DNA from: Gymnopilus junonius | Taxonomy: Eukaryota; Basidiomycota; Agaricomycetes; Agaricales; Galerinaceae | Reading direction: 5' to 3' | DNA: 64,000 nt | Assembly: GCA_015501075.1 (NCBI GenBank) | Contig: JADNYJ010000075.1 | Span: 117,642 to 181,641 of the forward strand | Shown: piece after piece, positions 49,525 through 59,899 of the stretch | How the letters are laid out: the number at the start of each line of letters is the position of its first letter | How positions within the stretch are numbered: position 1 is the first letter of the stretch | Notes under the pieces: generated by a model | The model's database searches: none | Seen by the model: only the letters and a program-made list of their open reading frames with translations | Told to the model about the DNA's origin: nothing | Position numbers and translations under genes: made by a program

Positions 49525-49796
49525 GGGATTTTCACGCAGAACCTCAAGTCAACCTGATAATGCTTCAGGATATGAAACTTCGTTAATCATATCTGTTGTA
49601 TTCATTTAACAAATAGGGTGTGATGAGATACAAAATATTACTTACGGCGGCATTCGTCACAATGAGGGCATTTGTAATTTCGTACTATCCGACCATCGCC
49701 AGTTCAGTATATCCTACTTGGATAGCTAACAAGAGCAGCTACCCACAGGTTGAGGTCTGCTAGAGCAACTGCCTAGTCTATAACACACGCACATAT

Positions 49797-51506
49797 TCAG
49801 TATCGACCATTACAAGAGCACTTCCCATCCTGCATAATATGTACTCTCGCCCTATCCCAATGGTGGATCGAGATGGATTCCCAAGACGTAATTTGTTTGG
49901 ATGCCTCATGACAAGCCCCACATATCCGCAGGTTCTTCCGTAGTACAACATGGCTCATACCTTGCGTGATTGCGTATGACAACGCAAGTATCTCGCTATG
50001 TTGGCATTGGATAGACTCATCACTGACACCACACGCCGCCAGCCAAAGGCTCCATTCCTTAAGCTTCCGGTGGATGGCGCTCGAGGCATGGGACAACTCC
50101 GGCGGGATCTCCCTGACATGAAAGACATGTGTCTTGCCATCGCCCATCGACAGTGTCACAGTACCCCGCTCCTTCGCAAGCCCTTTCTCCAGACGCTCTT
50201 GTTGCATGCGGGATGCGGCAGACACATCTCCACAGGCCTTGTGCACATCTGACATCAGGACGTAGGCCGACGCGAGCTGCTCGGGCGAACCAAGCCTCTT
50301 CACCACGTCGAATGCCATCTGCGCGACGGGTAAATTCTTGAAATGCCGACAAGGACCAAGTACCGTCATCCACATCACGCTGTCTTCTCCAATGTTGCTT
50401 TGGCTCTTGGCACGTGCGATTATGGCCAGGGCGGATGTAAAGTCACCACTTCGTGCGTACGCATCTACGAGTGCGGTGTATGATTGGATATCCGCGACGG
50501 CAGGCTGACGATTGTCGGCCTCGATTTGATCCATCAAGGCGCGGGCGGCGTCGACATTGCCCGAGTGAGAACAGGCGGTGAGAGCGGCGGTCAACATGTG
50601 GGAGTTGAAGGAAGAGGGAGGGATGTTCTTGATGAGCGTGAGGACCTTGTCGTCGGCGCCGTGGGCGGCGAGTATGGACAGCATGCTGCCAGTAACGATG
50701 GGAAGGTGGGCGATACCGGCGTTCTTGGCGTCCTCCCAGACCTGTCGTGCCTCCCCCATGTTGCCAGTTCGGCCACAGAGAAGGAGGTATTGGGCAGTCA
50801 CGTAACGTAGCTCGTGGTCATCGGCCTTTGCGTGGCGGCGCGGCGCAGCCCACTGCCATGCTTTTCTTGCCAATTCGAATTCGTGGCGTGCGTTGCATGT
50901 CTTGAGCAATACACCGATAACGCGGGGATCTAGATCGTGCGGACAGGGCCGCTGGAAAAGTTGGTTCATGAGGCGGGTTTCCTCGTCAAGTGAGTTGATG
51001 CCACTGTGGATGACGCGGGCGTAGTCGGTAGGAATGAGCGGTATGCCTCTGGCGACGAGGAGACGGAAGGCGTTGATGGCAACTGGGCTGTTTTTGTGCT
51101 TGGATGCATTCCCGAGGACGGCACGAAAGACTCCTTCATGGACATGGGGAATGTTCTCGGCGGGAATGCTGGCGAGGAGGGTACCGGCGAGTTGTGGGTC
51201 ATTGACAGAGGGACCAGCACTGACTTGGGCGGCGGCGGCAAGGAGTTGCCAGGGAACAGTGTCGTTGAACCTGCAGGCGCCTTCATCGACGAGTTCGCGT
51301 ACCTCCCTTGAATTGTTGGCCTTGCGTACAAGGCCGGTCAAGAAACCACCACCGACATACCCATCCCGTTCTTCTGCGAGGTCCACATACTTGAGCAAAC
51401 CCTTCCGCAGTGGACGTCCAGACGAGTGCACAAAGGCTCGTGCATAGACTGATGCCGGCCACAGCAACGGTGGGCGTAGGACGCTGCGTGCGACGCGCCC
51501 AAGCAT
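49797..51506 (-). CDS. PPR protein with E-type and DYW deaminase domains (putative mitochondrial RNA editing factor)
   Basis: Intronless, 569 codons. Residues 1-40 (MLGRVARSVLRPPLLWPASV and on) are Arg/Ala-rich with no acids, like a mitochondrial presequence. Pentatricopeptide repeats occupy about 180-400 (SHMLTAALTACSHSGNVDAA, IQSYTALVDAYARSGDFTSA). An E-like segment follows (MWMTVLGPCRHFKNLPVAQM, ASAYVLMSDVHKACGDVSAA), then a PG-box-like stretch with KTHVFHVRE. The DYW domain keeps H503-S-E505 and C529-G-A-C532-H, the zinc/catalytic set of cytidine deaminases, plus the second zinc site (H549, H556, C563, C565). It ends GRY instead of DYW. In plants such proteins convert C to U in organelle RNA. 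Function here is inferred. Confidence 0.9.
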   Translation of the reverse strand: MLGRVARSVLRPPLLWPASVYARAFVHSSGRPLRKGLLKYVDLAEERDGYVGGGFLTGLVRKANNSREVRELVDEGACRFNDTVPWQLLAAAAQVSAGPSVNDPQLAGTLLASIPAENIPHVHEGVFRAVLGNASKHKNSPVAINAFRLLVARGIPLIPTDYARVIHSGINSLDEETRLMNQLFQRPCPHDLDPRVIGVLLKTCNARHEFELARKAWQWAAPRRHAKADDHELRYVTAQYLLLCGRTGNMGEARQVWEDAKNAGIAHLPIVTGSMLSILAAHGADDKVLTLIKNIPPSSFNSHMLTAALTACSHSGNVDAARALMDQIEADNRQPAVADIQSYTALVDAYARSGDFTSALAIIARAKSQSNIGEDSVMWMTVLGPCRHFKNLPVAQMAFDVVKRLGSPEQLASAYVLMSDVHKACGDVSAASRMQQERLEKGLAKERGTVTLSMGDGKTHVFHVREIPPELSHASSAIHRKLKEWSLWLAACGVSDESIQCQHSEILALSYAITQGMSHVVLRKNLRICGACHEASKQITSWESISIHHWDRARVHIMQDGKCSCNGRY

Positions 51507-51948
51507 CGCTTCGCTTAGTTCTCATGGGGCACGCCGGTTTGGCGGTCGAGATGATGGTTGTGTTCAAAATTTAAGCTCGGAATTTCTCACGTCTTCAAAT
51601 GCATCATACGCTTGCTGTTGTTCCTCAATCCTTAGCACTCTCCTAATTCAACACCATTGAGAACTTATTCGGCAGAATTTTAACGTCCTTTATCTCTATT
51701 GGTATATTACCCATGCTACGAATCGTCATTGACAAAGGTCTGAACAGCACAACGAGGCATCTCCAACGGGCGGAATTATACCATGCACACTTCACATTCG
51801 CATTCTCTTGTTACATCTACATCTGAACCCTTGTTACTTCTACGTTTATAGATCCTGCGTGTTCGTCTTTCTACACAGCTTTCCATTGTGTACTTAGAAT
51901 ATTCGTAATTTTGGGACAATATGACACCTCACGCTTCGACTACCAAGC
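51507..51948. other. Intergenic region upstream of the PPR-DYW gene
   Basis: No ORF supported. Pyrimidine-rich. It separates two minus-strand genes. Confidence 0.4.
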
Positions 51949-53680
51949 CTATGGAGTCATATATCTCGCCCACCCAGGCGGACTCACATCCGTCAAACCT
52001 AGCGCCCACGCACCCTCCTCCTGATCCCTCAACCACACCATCTCTCTTTGCATATCCTCCAAAACGCGCTTATGCTCCGCCCTCTTCCCTTCCTCCTCTT
52101 CCCCATCAAACGACGCCTTGACCTCTGCCATCTGCTTCGAAAGCATCGAAATCCGACCCGTAATCTGCCTCTGCCTCCTCGTACGCTTGGCGGTGCGTGA
52201 GGAGACGGACGCAGCAGCTGCGGCTGAGACGGGTTTGGTGGTGGTGCTGGGTGACGTGGCGACGACGGGCGCAGAACGCAGTGGCGGCGTCACGGTGATG
52301 CTCTGCTGCTCAGTCTTCTTGATCTTCAGTGACGGACGGGGACCTTTAGGTGAAGGTACGATGTGACCTGAGCCCAGTCGAGTGGGATGAGGTGAGAGAT
52401 GGGCGTTGATGGGGCTAGGTGGGACCTGTCCAGAGCCGAGTGCGCGGTCGATTACGTAGGGTGTTAAATGCCCGATTATGGGACTAGGAGGAACACGCCC
52501 GGGTCCTGACGCTCGTTCCCTGCTGCCTCTCGTGCTGACGATGCTTGGGCTGGACGGCGGGAGCGGGAATCCGTACTCGAGGTCCACATCAATCTTCGGC
52601 GGGGCACCAGGTCGTAGGGATCTCGGTAAACTGACTTCTGAAGATGACGCCAGTGAGGAGGGTACAGAGGGTAAGGCCCTCTCGCGACGTTGAACCATGA
52701 GCTCTTTGTGGAAGCTGATACGTTGGTCCTGTAAGAATTTCTCTTGTTGTCGCCGGCGGTGGCGAAGGAAGAGGAAGAGCGCGATGAGGAGGGCGATGAG
52801 GACGAATGCGCCTAGGATGCCTGCTACGATGGCTGTGACGTTGGCAGGTTTCTTTAAGGAGAGACAGGCTGGGGTACAACTGAGGCGGAAGTCGACGCAG
52901 ATGACGAGGTAGGTCTAGGATGAAGAAACATACAATTGTCAGAAAAGAAGGTAGGTGGTCATACAGAGAACACTTACGATGATGAGGTACTTGTAGCCGT
53001 GACGCTCGTAGATGTCAATGAGCCCGTCGATGATCTAGATACACGAACACAGAGTTAGGCAGTGTAGCTTTGGAGGAAGGGTGTGATGGGGACGTACTGA
53101 GAGGAAACGGTGGGTATCGGCGTAGGAGCTGTGACTGAAGCCGACTGGACGTCGAGGCAACAGAGGCAACGGCGGTGATGGTACCTCATGCCTAAATGTG
53201 TTGGGCGGGTTTCTGCGAACGGAGAAGATCAGCATGCGTGATTCGAGAACTATGACGAACAGAAGGGGGCTATACTAACCCAACACGGCAGCCAATGAGT
53301 ATTGTCCTATTAAAAGCGTGAATACGATTAGAATAGAAGGAAAGGAATTGAAAGGAACGTACCCAGCGGAAGGAAAGGTCACCAACACGTTTCCGGATTG
53401 ACCAGCGGCGTTCAGATCGATATTGGCGAAGGCTAATCCAGCGTCTGCACCGGCTTGTACGAAACGGAGATCGAATTCGATAGGAGGTACGTCGGTGGCG
53501 TCACTGTTCCAAACCACGAGCGTAGGAGCGCCGACGACAGTTTCAGGTTGGACGGTGAGGCCAATGGAAAGAACGGTCGATAGAAGCGAGGTAAGTGTGA
53601 GGAATCTAAGAAAAGCGCTCAGGTCAGCTGCCACGAGAAGAAGAAGAAGAGATGACGCACAAGACGAAAAAGCATTTCAT
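51949..53680 (-). CDS. Secreted-type single-pass membrane protein with coiled-coil tail
   Basis: Starting at ATG 53680 and splicing a 52-nt intron gives a clean signal peptide, MKCFFVLFLTLTSLLSTVLS. A short ectodomain follows (VQPETVVGAPTLVVWNSD), then small exons with a Pro-rich linker and Cys residues, and a membrane helix (NVTAIVAGILGAFVLIALLI) followed by RHRRRQQ as a stop-transfer. The long cytoplasmic tail (52698-51949) is Ser/Pro-rich with repeated VPPSPI motifs and ends in a coiled coil (RISMLSKQMAEVKASFDGEE). This layout is common in basidiomycete genomes; role unknown. It is divergent from the MADS-box gene. Confidence 0.72.
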
Positions 53681-54250
53681 TGCTCCCGCACCAGGCAAGA
53701 GAGCAATCCGTGAAATGAGAGTATGAGCGTCGAAACCTTCAAAAAGTCGCACCAGGCGAGTTGAGGGTCAAGACTTTTGTCGAGTGAACGTCGTCGGCCA
53801 GCGACACCAGCAGCGTAAGAGCTGGACGTTGTAGGGAATGGTGATGGGAGGAGTGCAAGCAGCAGGCAAGTCGAATTCGGCGTGTTGCGAGAACGTGATT
53901 GGTTGATGGTTGTCACCAGACATCATCGCCTCCTCGGTAAGCGGTGCTGAGTTTGTAGAGGGGGACAACGATCTCATATCGTTGGCGGACTTGGCAGATA
54001 ATTTCAAGACAATGGCAGAGAACGAAGTAGCGTTGACAGGAGGAAAAGAAACGAAGGCGATCGAGATTGGAATCGAGCAATCGGGCCGAGCGGAGTGCAA
54101 ATAAATGACATTTGTTTGCTTACAAATGCTCTGCTAAGTGGGTATTTGTCATCAAGCCCAAGTGTGAGTTTTCGCGACACTCTGACTGGTTCACCGTCGA
54201 TCTAGTCCAATCCACTCGTCCCTTGCAACCTATCAGACCAGAAACACACC
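53681..54250. other. Shared divergent promoter, membrane protein gene and MADS-box gene
   Basis: 570 bp between two outward-facing starts. No supported ORF. Confidence 0.45.
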
Positions 54251-56618
54251 ATGGGAAGGAGAAAGATCGAAATACAGCCCATCACAGTGAGTTATTCTCA
54301 TTCTACGCCCCTCTTTCGAAATCGCCCTTGAGTTCAGCCTACGTATCCCTTTGTTTACTCGGGGCTCGTCCTCTTGCAATTTGCAATACTGACGGATTTT
54401 GGTTTCACAGCACGAAAGGAACCGTTCTGTGACGTTTCTCAAGGTACGCACGCATTTCGATCTCAATTTCGCGCAGATTGGAACTATTTTTGTGCTGATG
54501 ACGATCTTGGCAATTTCTCTATTCTTATCAACTTATTCAACCCCGCCCTCTTCCCTTTTCCGCCCCTTCTTTCGGCACCCTAGCGCAAGAATGGCCTCTT
54601 CAAGAAAGCTTACGAGCTAGGCGTTCTCTGTTCCGTCGATGTCGCGGTCATTATCTTCGGTAAGCCGTCCTCCTTGTCGTGTTGCCCACTCCCCATCCTC
54701 CTTCGACCCTTGTTCTATTTTTAAATCCGTTTTATTATGCACAGAGGACCGTCCAGGCCATGACCTGAAGCTCACCAGTATTGCTCAGCCGATATCCGCG
54801 ATATTGTCCAGAGACAAATTCGGGTATGTTTCCCCTCGATGTCTTACTGCCCTGATCCTTATCATCTGACCCATCCACTTACAGTTCCAAGGCGAAAAGG
54901 ACATCAAGGGTCCTGGAGACTTCTCTGGTGCGGGCAGTGCATCCAAATTCGACGATGACGCCGAAGGAGAGGACGTTAACGGCGATGAGGATGAGGAAGA
55001 CGACGCACCTGTGACTCGTTCTGGGAAGAGAAGACGGACTGGGAAGCTGAGCATGGCTTCAGATTTGGACCCGAACGATGTACGTATCCTGCCTCGTTTA
55101 CCTCCTTCTACGTCATCTCATGTCGTAGAGCGAATATGTTCCCCCAGGACACCCTCATCACCGCAACGGCGGAGGCAATGCTCTCCCTCAAATTCCGCCT
55201 CCGCCGCCCATGCACTCCGGAGGTCGCATGGACTCTTCCAGCGCGTCCGGTATCGGTTCTCTGCTGCCAGTATCCAACGACCGCACCTCCAACGTCCGTG
55301 AATCCCACCCCCGCCTCTCCAAACGTCCCAGGTCCACCCTCGACAGCATGGACCCAGGCCGCCGCTCTCCAGCACCCCAATCCGGCGGACCCAACGATTT
55401 CATGAGCGGAGGCCCACCACGTACTGACCTGTACCTCCCAGACCAATCGGCCAGGGATTACCGCCAGATGCGCTCCGGTCCTCAGTCGCATCACAGCATG
55501 GTTCCGTCTCCCCACCCCCACCCGTATCATCCAGGAGACGGCATGCACCACCAAGGGTTCAATCCAACCCGGCTTACACCCCCATGTTTCCTGTGAGCGC
55601 GCAAACTTCGCCTCCGCCTTCCTTTATCCCTCTCAATGAATTCTCACAACGTGGACAGTCATCCTTCGTCCGCGACATGGGAGGACCGGCTCACAACGGT
55701 GGTGGTGGCTATGGTGGCCCTAGAGGTAGTGCAGGAGGAGGAGGAGGAAGATTCAACGATCCATCCCCGCAAGGACCGCAATACGACCCACTTCTCTACT
55801 CACCCTCGGCCAACATGATCCCTCAGCGTCATCCGGGGCATCAGCAGCCATTCGCGTCCGAACAGCCGTTTGCTGTGCTCCTTGAGGCGGATCGTCGACA
55901 ACAGCAACAGCAACAGCAAATGGCAAGCAACGGCCCTGGCGGACTTGATTGGCCCAACCATGGGCACGAACATCCTGGTATTCCGCCGATTGCCTCGCCT
56001 TCCCCCAGAAACGACACGATTTCGCGGAATGCCAGCGGACATGGCGCTGCAGGTACGTCTCTGTCTCTCTCCTCTCACTTCCCATTTCATCTCATATTCT
56101 GACTCCTCCCTCTTCCTTCCTTCCTAGGGCAACCCATCACCTCCCCACACGACGCCTCCTGGTTCGAGGTGTTCACCAATCCGCCCACCAACGCACACAG
56201 CGCAGTACCCACCGTCTCTCCTCCGGGTACCGCCACATCCGCCACGTCCATCCCTCCTTCCAGCGCTCGCAGCCCTCGTGAAACACACGGTCCCGCAGGC
56301 ACTAGCGCAGGTGCATCCGCGACTTCATGGGAACGAGGCGACGGAGCAGCCAAGGGCGGCGATATCGGGTTCATCCTCGGCGCTGCTGGCGATTCTGCCG
56401 GTGGTCTCGCTGGCGGTGCTGGTGCTGGCGGGAGGGCGAGTCGGGCTGAAGGTCGGATTTCGCGAGGCGCATCGGAGGCGGGTCGGGGTGATAAAGCTGG
56501 AGCTGCGGAGGATGCTCCAGGAGGGGGTGCTGGTGCTGAAGCCGAGGTCAAAGAAGGTGGTGCGGATGCAAGGGATAATGGGAAGGCGAAAGAGGGAGGA
56601 ACGGGTGGTGATGCTTAG
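54251..56618 (+). pseudogene. MADS-box (SRF/MEF2-type, Rlm1-like) transcription factor, with two apparent frameshifts
   Basis: Exons from ATG 54251 give MGRRKIEIQPITHERNRSVT and then [20 protein letters not shown], an unmistakable MADS domain. In exon 4 the expected LHQYCSADIRDIVQRQIR continuation is present but one base out of frame at about 54770: a C seems missing after AAGCTC. Downstream exons read FQGEKDIKGPGDFSGAGSAS, an acidic patch, a basic KRRR patch and long Pro/Gly/His/Gln-rich tails (poly-Q near 55905). A second one-base loss occurs near 55570. Introns have GT/AG borders. MADS factors of this type act below the cell-wall MAP kinase pathway in yeasts. Both breaks may be assembly errors, since exon structure is intact. 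Confidence 0.8.
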
Positions 56619-57013
56619 GCGTCCGCTGCGGTGGTAGTAATGCGTTTCTTTCTTGGGATGAAGAAACTGTTTGGGAAAAAAATTAGTATGTCTGGACTTC
56701 GATCTGCGTTCGAATAGGGCCCTTGACGGTTAGTAATGATTTCTTTCTTTCTTCTCTTCTCTTCTCTTCTCCTGTCTTTTCCATCTTGATTTGTTCCGTC
56801 TATTTCTCCTTCGTCGATGTATTATTGCTGAACACTGCTATGCCTACTTTCTTTTCCGTTACTATCTACCTCTACGTACAAAACGAACTCTTATCGATCC
56901 ACTTTACCATTTACCGTAATCTCCTTTTTTTCTTTTCTTTTACGTCTGTCATGTCTTGCGTTGTTCTGCGACCTTTGTATCTCCAGTGATTATGACAAAT
57001 GATCATCAAGACT
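56619..57013. other. 3' flank between convergent genes
   Basis: Pyrimidine-rich with TTCTCTTCTCTTC repeats (56750-56775). No gene supported. Confidence 0.4.
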
Positions 57014-57301
57014 TTAATTAAAATTTGACGAAAGGGATTGCCATGCATTCTTTACGCTAGTAGTGAATTTGCCCACTGCCGCTCCTCTTACTTCCTCGAA
57101 CCTAAGTTGTTTGGGCTAGGCATTAGAGTATGTAAGAGATGAAAGGCGAACAGAAACTCACCGCCACAGCTAGGTCATCCACATCGCCACATAGCAGCAA
57201 TATCTCGTCGTTTAACCGCCTTGTTTCCTTCTTCAAGTCACCTGTTATCTCGTCCTCCAACGCCTGCAGCCTAGCCTCGCTTGTCACCTGCATAGTTGCA
57301 C
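57014..57301 (-). CDS. Small coiled-coil protein or 3' end of a truncated gene
   Basis: The minus strand reads MQVTSEARLQALEDEITGDL and KKETRRLNDEILLLCGDVDD, then a GTGAGT intron (about 57100-57160) and an exon with KQLRFEEVRGAAVGKFTTSV ending at TAA 57014-57016. Upstream of the ATG the frame runs into the hAT-like element at 57358, so the 5' part may be lost. It is the last host-like gene before the subtelomeric repeats. No family recognised. Confidence 0.4.
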
Positions 57302-57357
57302 TAGTGCCTCGTGAGAATTGAGGAAGAGACCTTGCGGCAGTAAGGAAGCCAGGTCAG

Positions 57358-58102
57358 TAAGGCTCCAACCGTACTATATACCTACCGTATATATACGGTT
57401 AATACTGTATACGTATACGTATACGTATAGACCCCCATCGAGAAATCCCAGTATACAGTAAATATACAGTATACTGTACAGTTATACAGTTAGGCTCAGG
57501 TGGCTTACCCGGCACCCTCGGCATTGCTTATAAACGCTGATGTCACGGTTCGTGACTCCACAATCTCTTACTTCAACCATCTACAACACCAGCAAAGGCT
57601 TTCAACGCGTACGTTGTGGGCTGATCTGCCCTTCGTGATATCGCTTTTCCATTCATTTCATTGTTATACCTCACTACAACCCAATATATCTGTGCTTTCC
57701 TCCGTGAACTGCTGTTTTACCCCCTCCCCCCTGAGTTGCAATGCCGATCACTGCATCACTGAATTTCAAATCACTTGCCATTCATTATCGATGCGCGACA
57801 AGACTATTCGGGAGGCATTATTAGCAAAGGCGTGGATTCGGAGTGGCCTTTCAACTGGAGAGACCCGGACGAGCTTACAGCACCTCACAAAAAGCATAGG
57901 AGCATGTCAGGCAAGAAGGATTGACCCATAGGCGGCCGTAGAACTCTGTTTTTCATAAATAGAAAAAAGATTTTTATTTCTTTTTTGGAACCGTATACAA
58001 CTAGCCATATAACTGTATATATACAGTAAATATACACTAAACAACCGTATCCATATATTTAAGCTGTTGACCCTATACGTATACTATATGGTTGGAGCCT
58101 TA
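57358..58102. mobile_element. hAT-like non-autonomous element (MITE)
   Basis: Terminal inverted repeats TAAGGCTCCAACC...GGTTGGAGCCTTA. The 8-bp duplication CAGGTCAG flanks both ends (57350-57357 and 58103-58110), the hAT hallmark. Subterminal DNA is rich in GTATAC and CAGTATA palindromes. The internal ORF (57500-57931) does not resemble a transposase. Confidence 0.85.
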
Positions 58103-58111
58103 CAGGTCAGC

Positions 58112-58240
58112 TTAGGGTTAGGGTGGTGGTGGTATTCCTGCACTTGAAGGCCGGGGGGCGCTGTGGATAACAGGGAAATTGGGGGACAATCTCCATCCTG
58201 TTTCGCCTTTATAAGGCTCTTCAGATCCTACAGCTTTCAC
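58112..58240 (-). mobile_element. Telomere-attached Penelope-like fragment, unit A (129 bp)
   Basis: Begins TTAGGGTTAGGGTGGTGGTG and matches the start of units B, C and D (GAAGGCCGGGGGGC and so on). Stops at CAGCTTTCAC, where unit B's telomeric repeats start. It is a heavily 5'-truncated copy of the element read on the minus strand. Confidence 0.8.
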
Positions 58241-58308
58241 TTAGGGTTAGGGTGGTGGTGTTTTTTCTGCAACTGAAGGCCGGGGGGCTGTTACGGACAA
58301 GTGGGAAC
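58241..58308 (-). mobile_element. Telomere-attached Penelope-like fragment, unit B (68 bp)
   Basis: Begins TTAGGGTTAGGGTGGTGGTG and ends after GTGGGAAC, where unit C starts with its own TTAGGG repeats. Even more truncated than unit A. Confidence 0.8.
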
Positions 58309-58504
58309 TTAGGGTTAGGGTGGTTGTTGTTGTCCTGCACTGAAGGCCGGGGACGCTGTGGATAACTGGGAAGTTGGGGGACAACCTCCATCCAGTTTCG
58401 CCTTTTATAGGCTCTTCAGATCCTTACAGCTTTCACTGTTAAGTCAATATCCGGTGCGATTTACTTACGAAATCCGACCGGAATTAATCAGCGGCTGAGA
58501 AATT

Positions 58505-58685
58505 CGATTACTCAGACCGAGGCGGGCTCAGTCAGCGCCCGAAGGGCTGACTGAGCGCACCGAGGTACAATGAGTAATCGACTTACACTGGGTAGACTCG
58601 TCACTTGAGTCCGTCCGGCGTAGGCCGAGAAATTCAAGCGCAGTTTGAATCTGATTAGGTAACGGGGCTAGGCCCGTTACCTAAT
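58505..58685 (-). ncRNA. Structured terminal region of the Penelope-like element (unit C)
   Basis: Three paired segments: an outer stem (58505-58514 with 58571-58580), an inner 11-bp hairpin (58526-58536 with 58546-58556) and a separate 13-bp hairpin (58654-58666 with 58673-58685, loop GCTAGG). All are conserved in unit D, with compensatory or wobble changes. No canonical hammerhead core was found. Confidence 0.6.
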
Positions 58686-58962
58686 CTGGTCACGAGTAAT
58701 TCTATTTTAAGAAGAAGCATGTGAGCAAACCATAAATAGTACATGTCACGTGCCTAATGAACTTAGGACTTTTCGTTGTTTTATGGCTAGATTTAGCTTA
58801 GCTTGAGAGATGAATTGTATCAGCTATTCTCAGGTATTTTATCATTACAATAAATGGTTCGTACGGTTAGGTTCGGTTAGGGTGAAGCACCAACAAGGTT
58901 TCGAACGTTCTGGTCTTCGACCAGCAGTGATCCAAGCACCGACCACACAAACCGTGGCTGAA

Positions 58963-59277
58963 TTAATTGAACTGTTTTACGCCAGTAAATAGTTCTACGC
59001 GTATTACCAAATGACCGCTCCTAGTCTGTTTACAGATTCGGCATCGATTTCGACTGGTAATTGGTTTTCCATGCACGACAGAGAATCTGTCTCCCAAAGT
59101 AGTCGGGTGCGCATCGATGTTAAAGCGTATCGGCGTGGTGGGTTTGATCCCTTTCCGTCGAGTGCGAGTGCTTAAGTTGGGCCCCCGTAGGGTACTCGCC
59201 GTACATCCAGACCGTCCAAGACATCCGCAAACATCTCTTTCGATGGGACACGTACACTCCCGGGACAATTCATACGA
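58963..59277 (-). CDS. Possible Cys-rich ORF in the 3' part of the Penelope-like element
   Basis: Minus-strand translation gives a Cys-rich open stretch (SYELSRECTCPIERDVCGCL, later SRNRCRICKQTRSGHLVIRV). Cys spacing hints at zinc binding, but no family is recognised. It lies downstream of the RT in the sense direction; no good ATG. Confidence 0.25.
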   Translation of the reverse strand, partial: SYELSRECTCPIERDVCGCLGRSGCTASTLRGPNLSTRTRRKGIKPTTPIRFNIDAHPTTLGDRFSVVHGKPITSRNRCRICKQTRSGHLVIRVELFTGVKQFN

Positions 59278-59899
59278 GGTTTTATCAATGGTCGGGAAAC
59301 AAATCCCTCCCTCAATATATATTGTCGCCGCACTAGCGCTTTAAGCCACACGGGCTGAATCCGATACTACCAAGCTTTTAATCTCAACGTCTATTTGTGC
59401 GCCTCTACCAAAAGAGGCATTGGGCGGGCATAAGCGGATGAGTGTTGGTGTAACTGTAACGTTCCAAACTTCTCTCGTCTATCTCAGGGACCGAAGTACT
59501 CAAGAGCTAATAACGAGTGCATCGCAGATTCAGACATATTAACGATGGATTTAATGCCCCGAAGGGACTCCCAGTCTGCGCCGACCTTCCAAGATCCGAC
59601 TCCCAGGCCTCGCCCAGCGCCTCGCCAATTAAGACTACTACACCGAGCTACTACTCCAGAAGACATCAACAAGGCGTCCAGTGAATTGGTAGGTACCATC
59701 CGCTCGAAAGCGTTTGTTTTATATGTCCAAACGACAAGAGGGATCCTGTTCAGCGCCTATAGGGCGCTTATTAAGCAATCCAACAATGCAGCAGCTTATC
59801 CTCCAAGTTTGGGTTTTGGCAATCACGCCTACGCCGAAGCTCCCCTTTCAAGGAATCATATAAGCCGTCCGCCTACATTAGAACGTCGCCAAGTGGCAA

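Noticed and set aside
57500..57931. 143-codon ORF inside the hAT-like element
   Set aside because: No hAT dimerisation or DDE-like motif. Kept only as part of the MITE.
58440..58700. Hammerhead ribozyme in the Penelope terminal region
   Set aside because: Expected from the literature on these elements, but no canonical CUGANGA plus GAAA core was found on either strand. Only the hairpins are reported.
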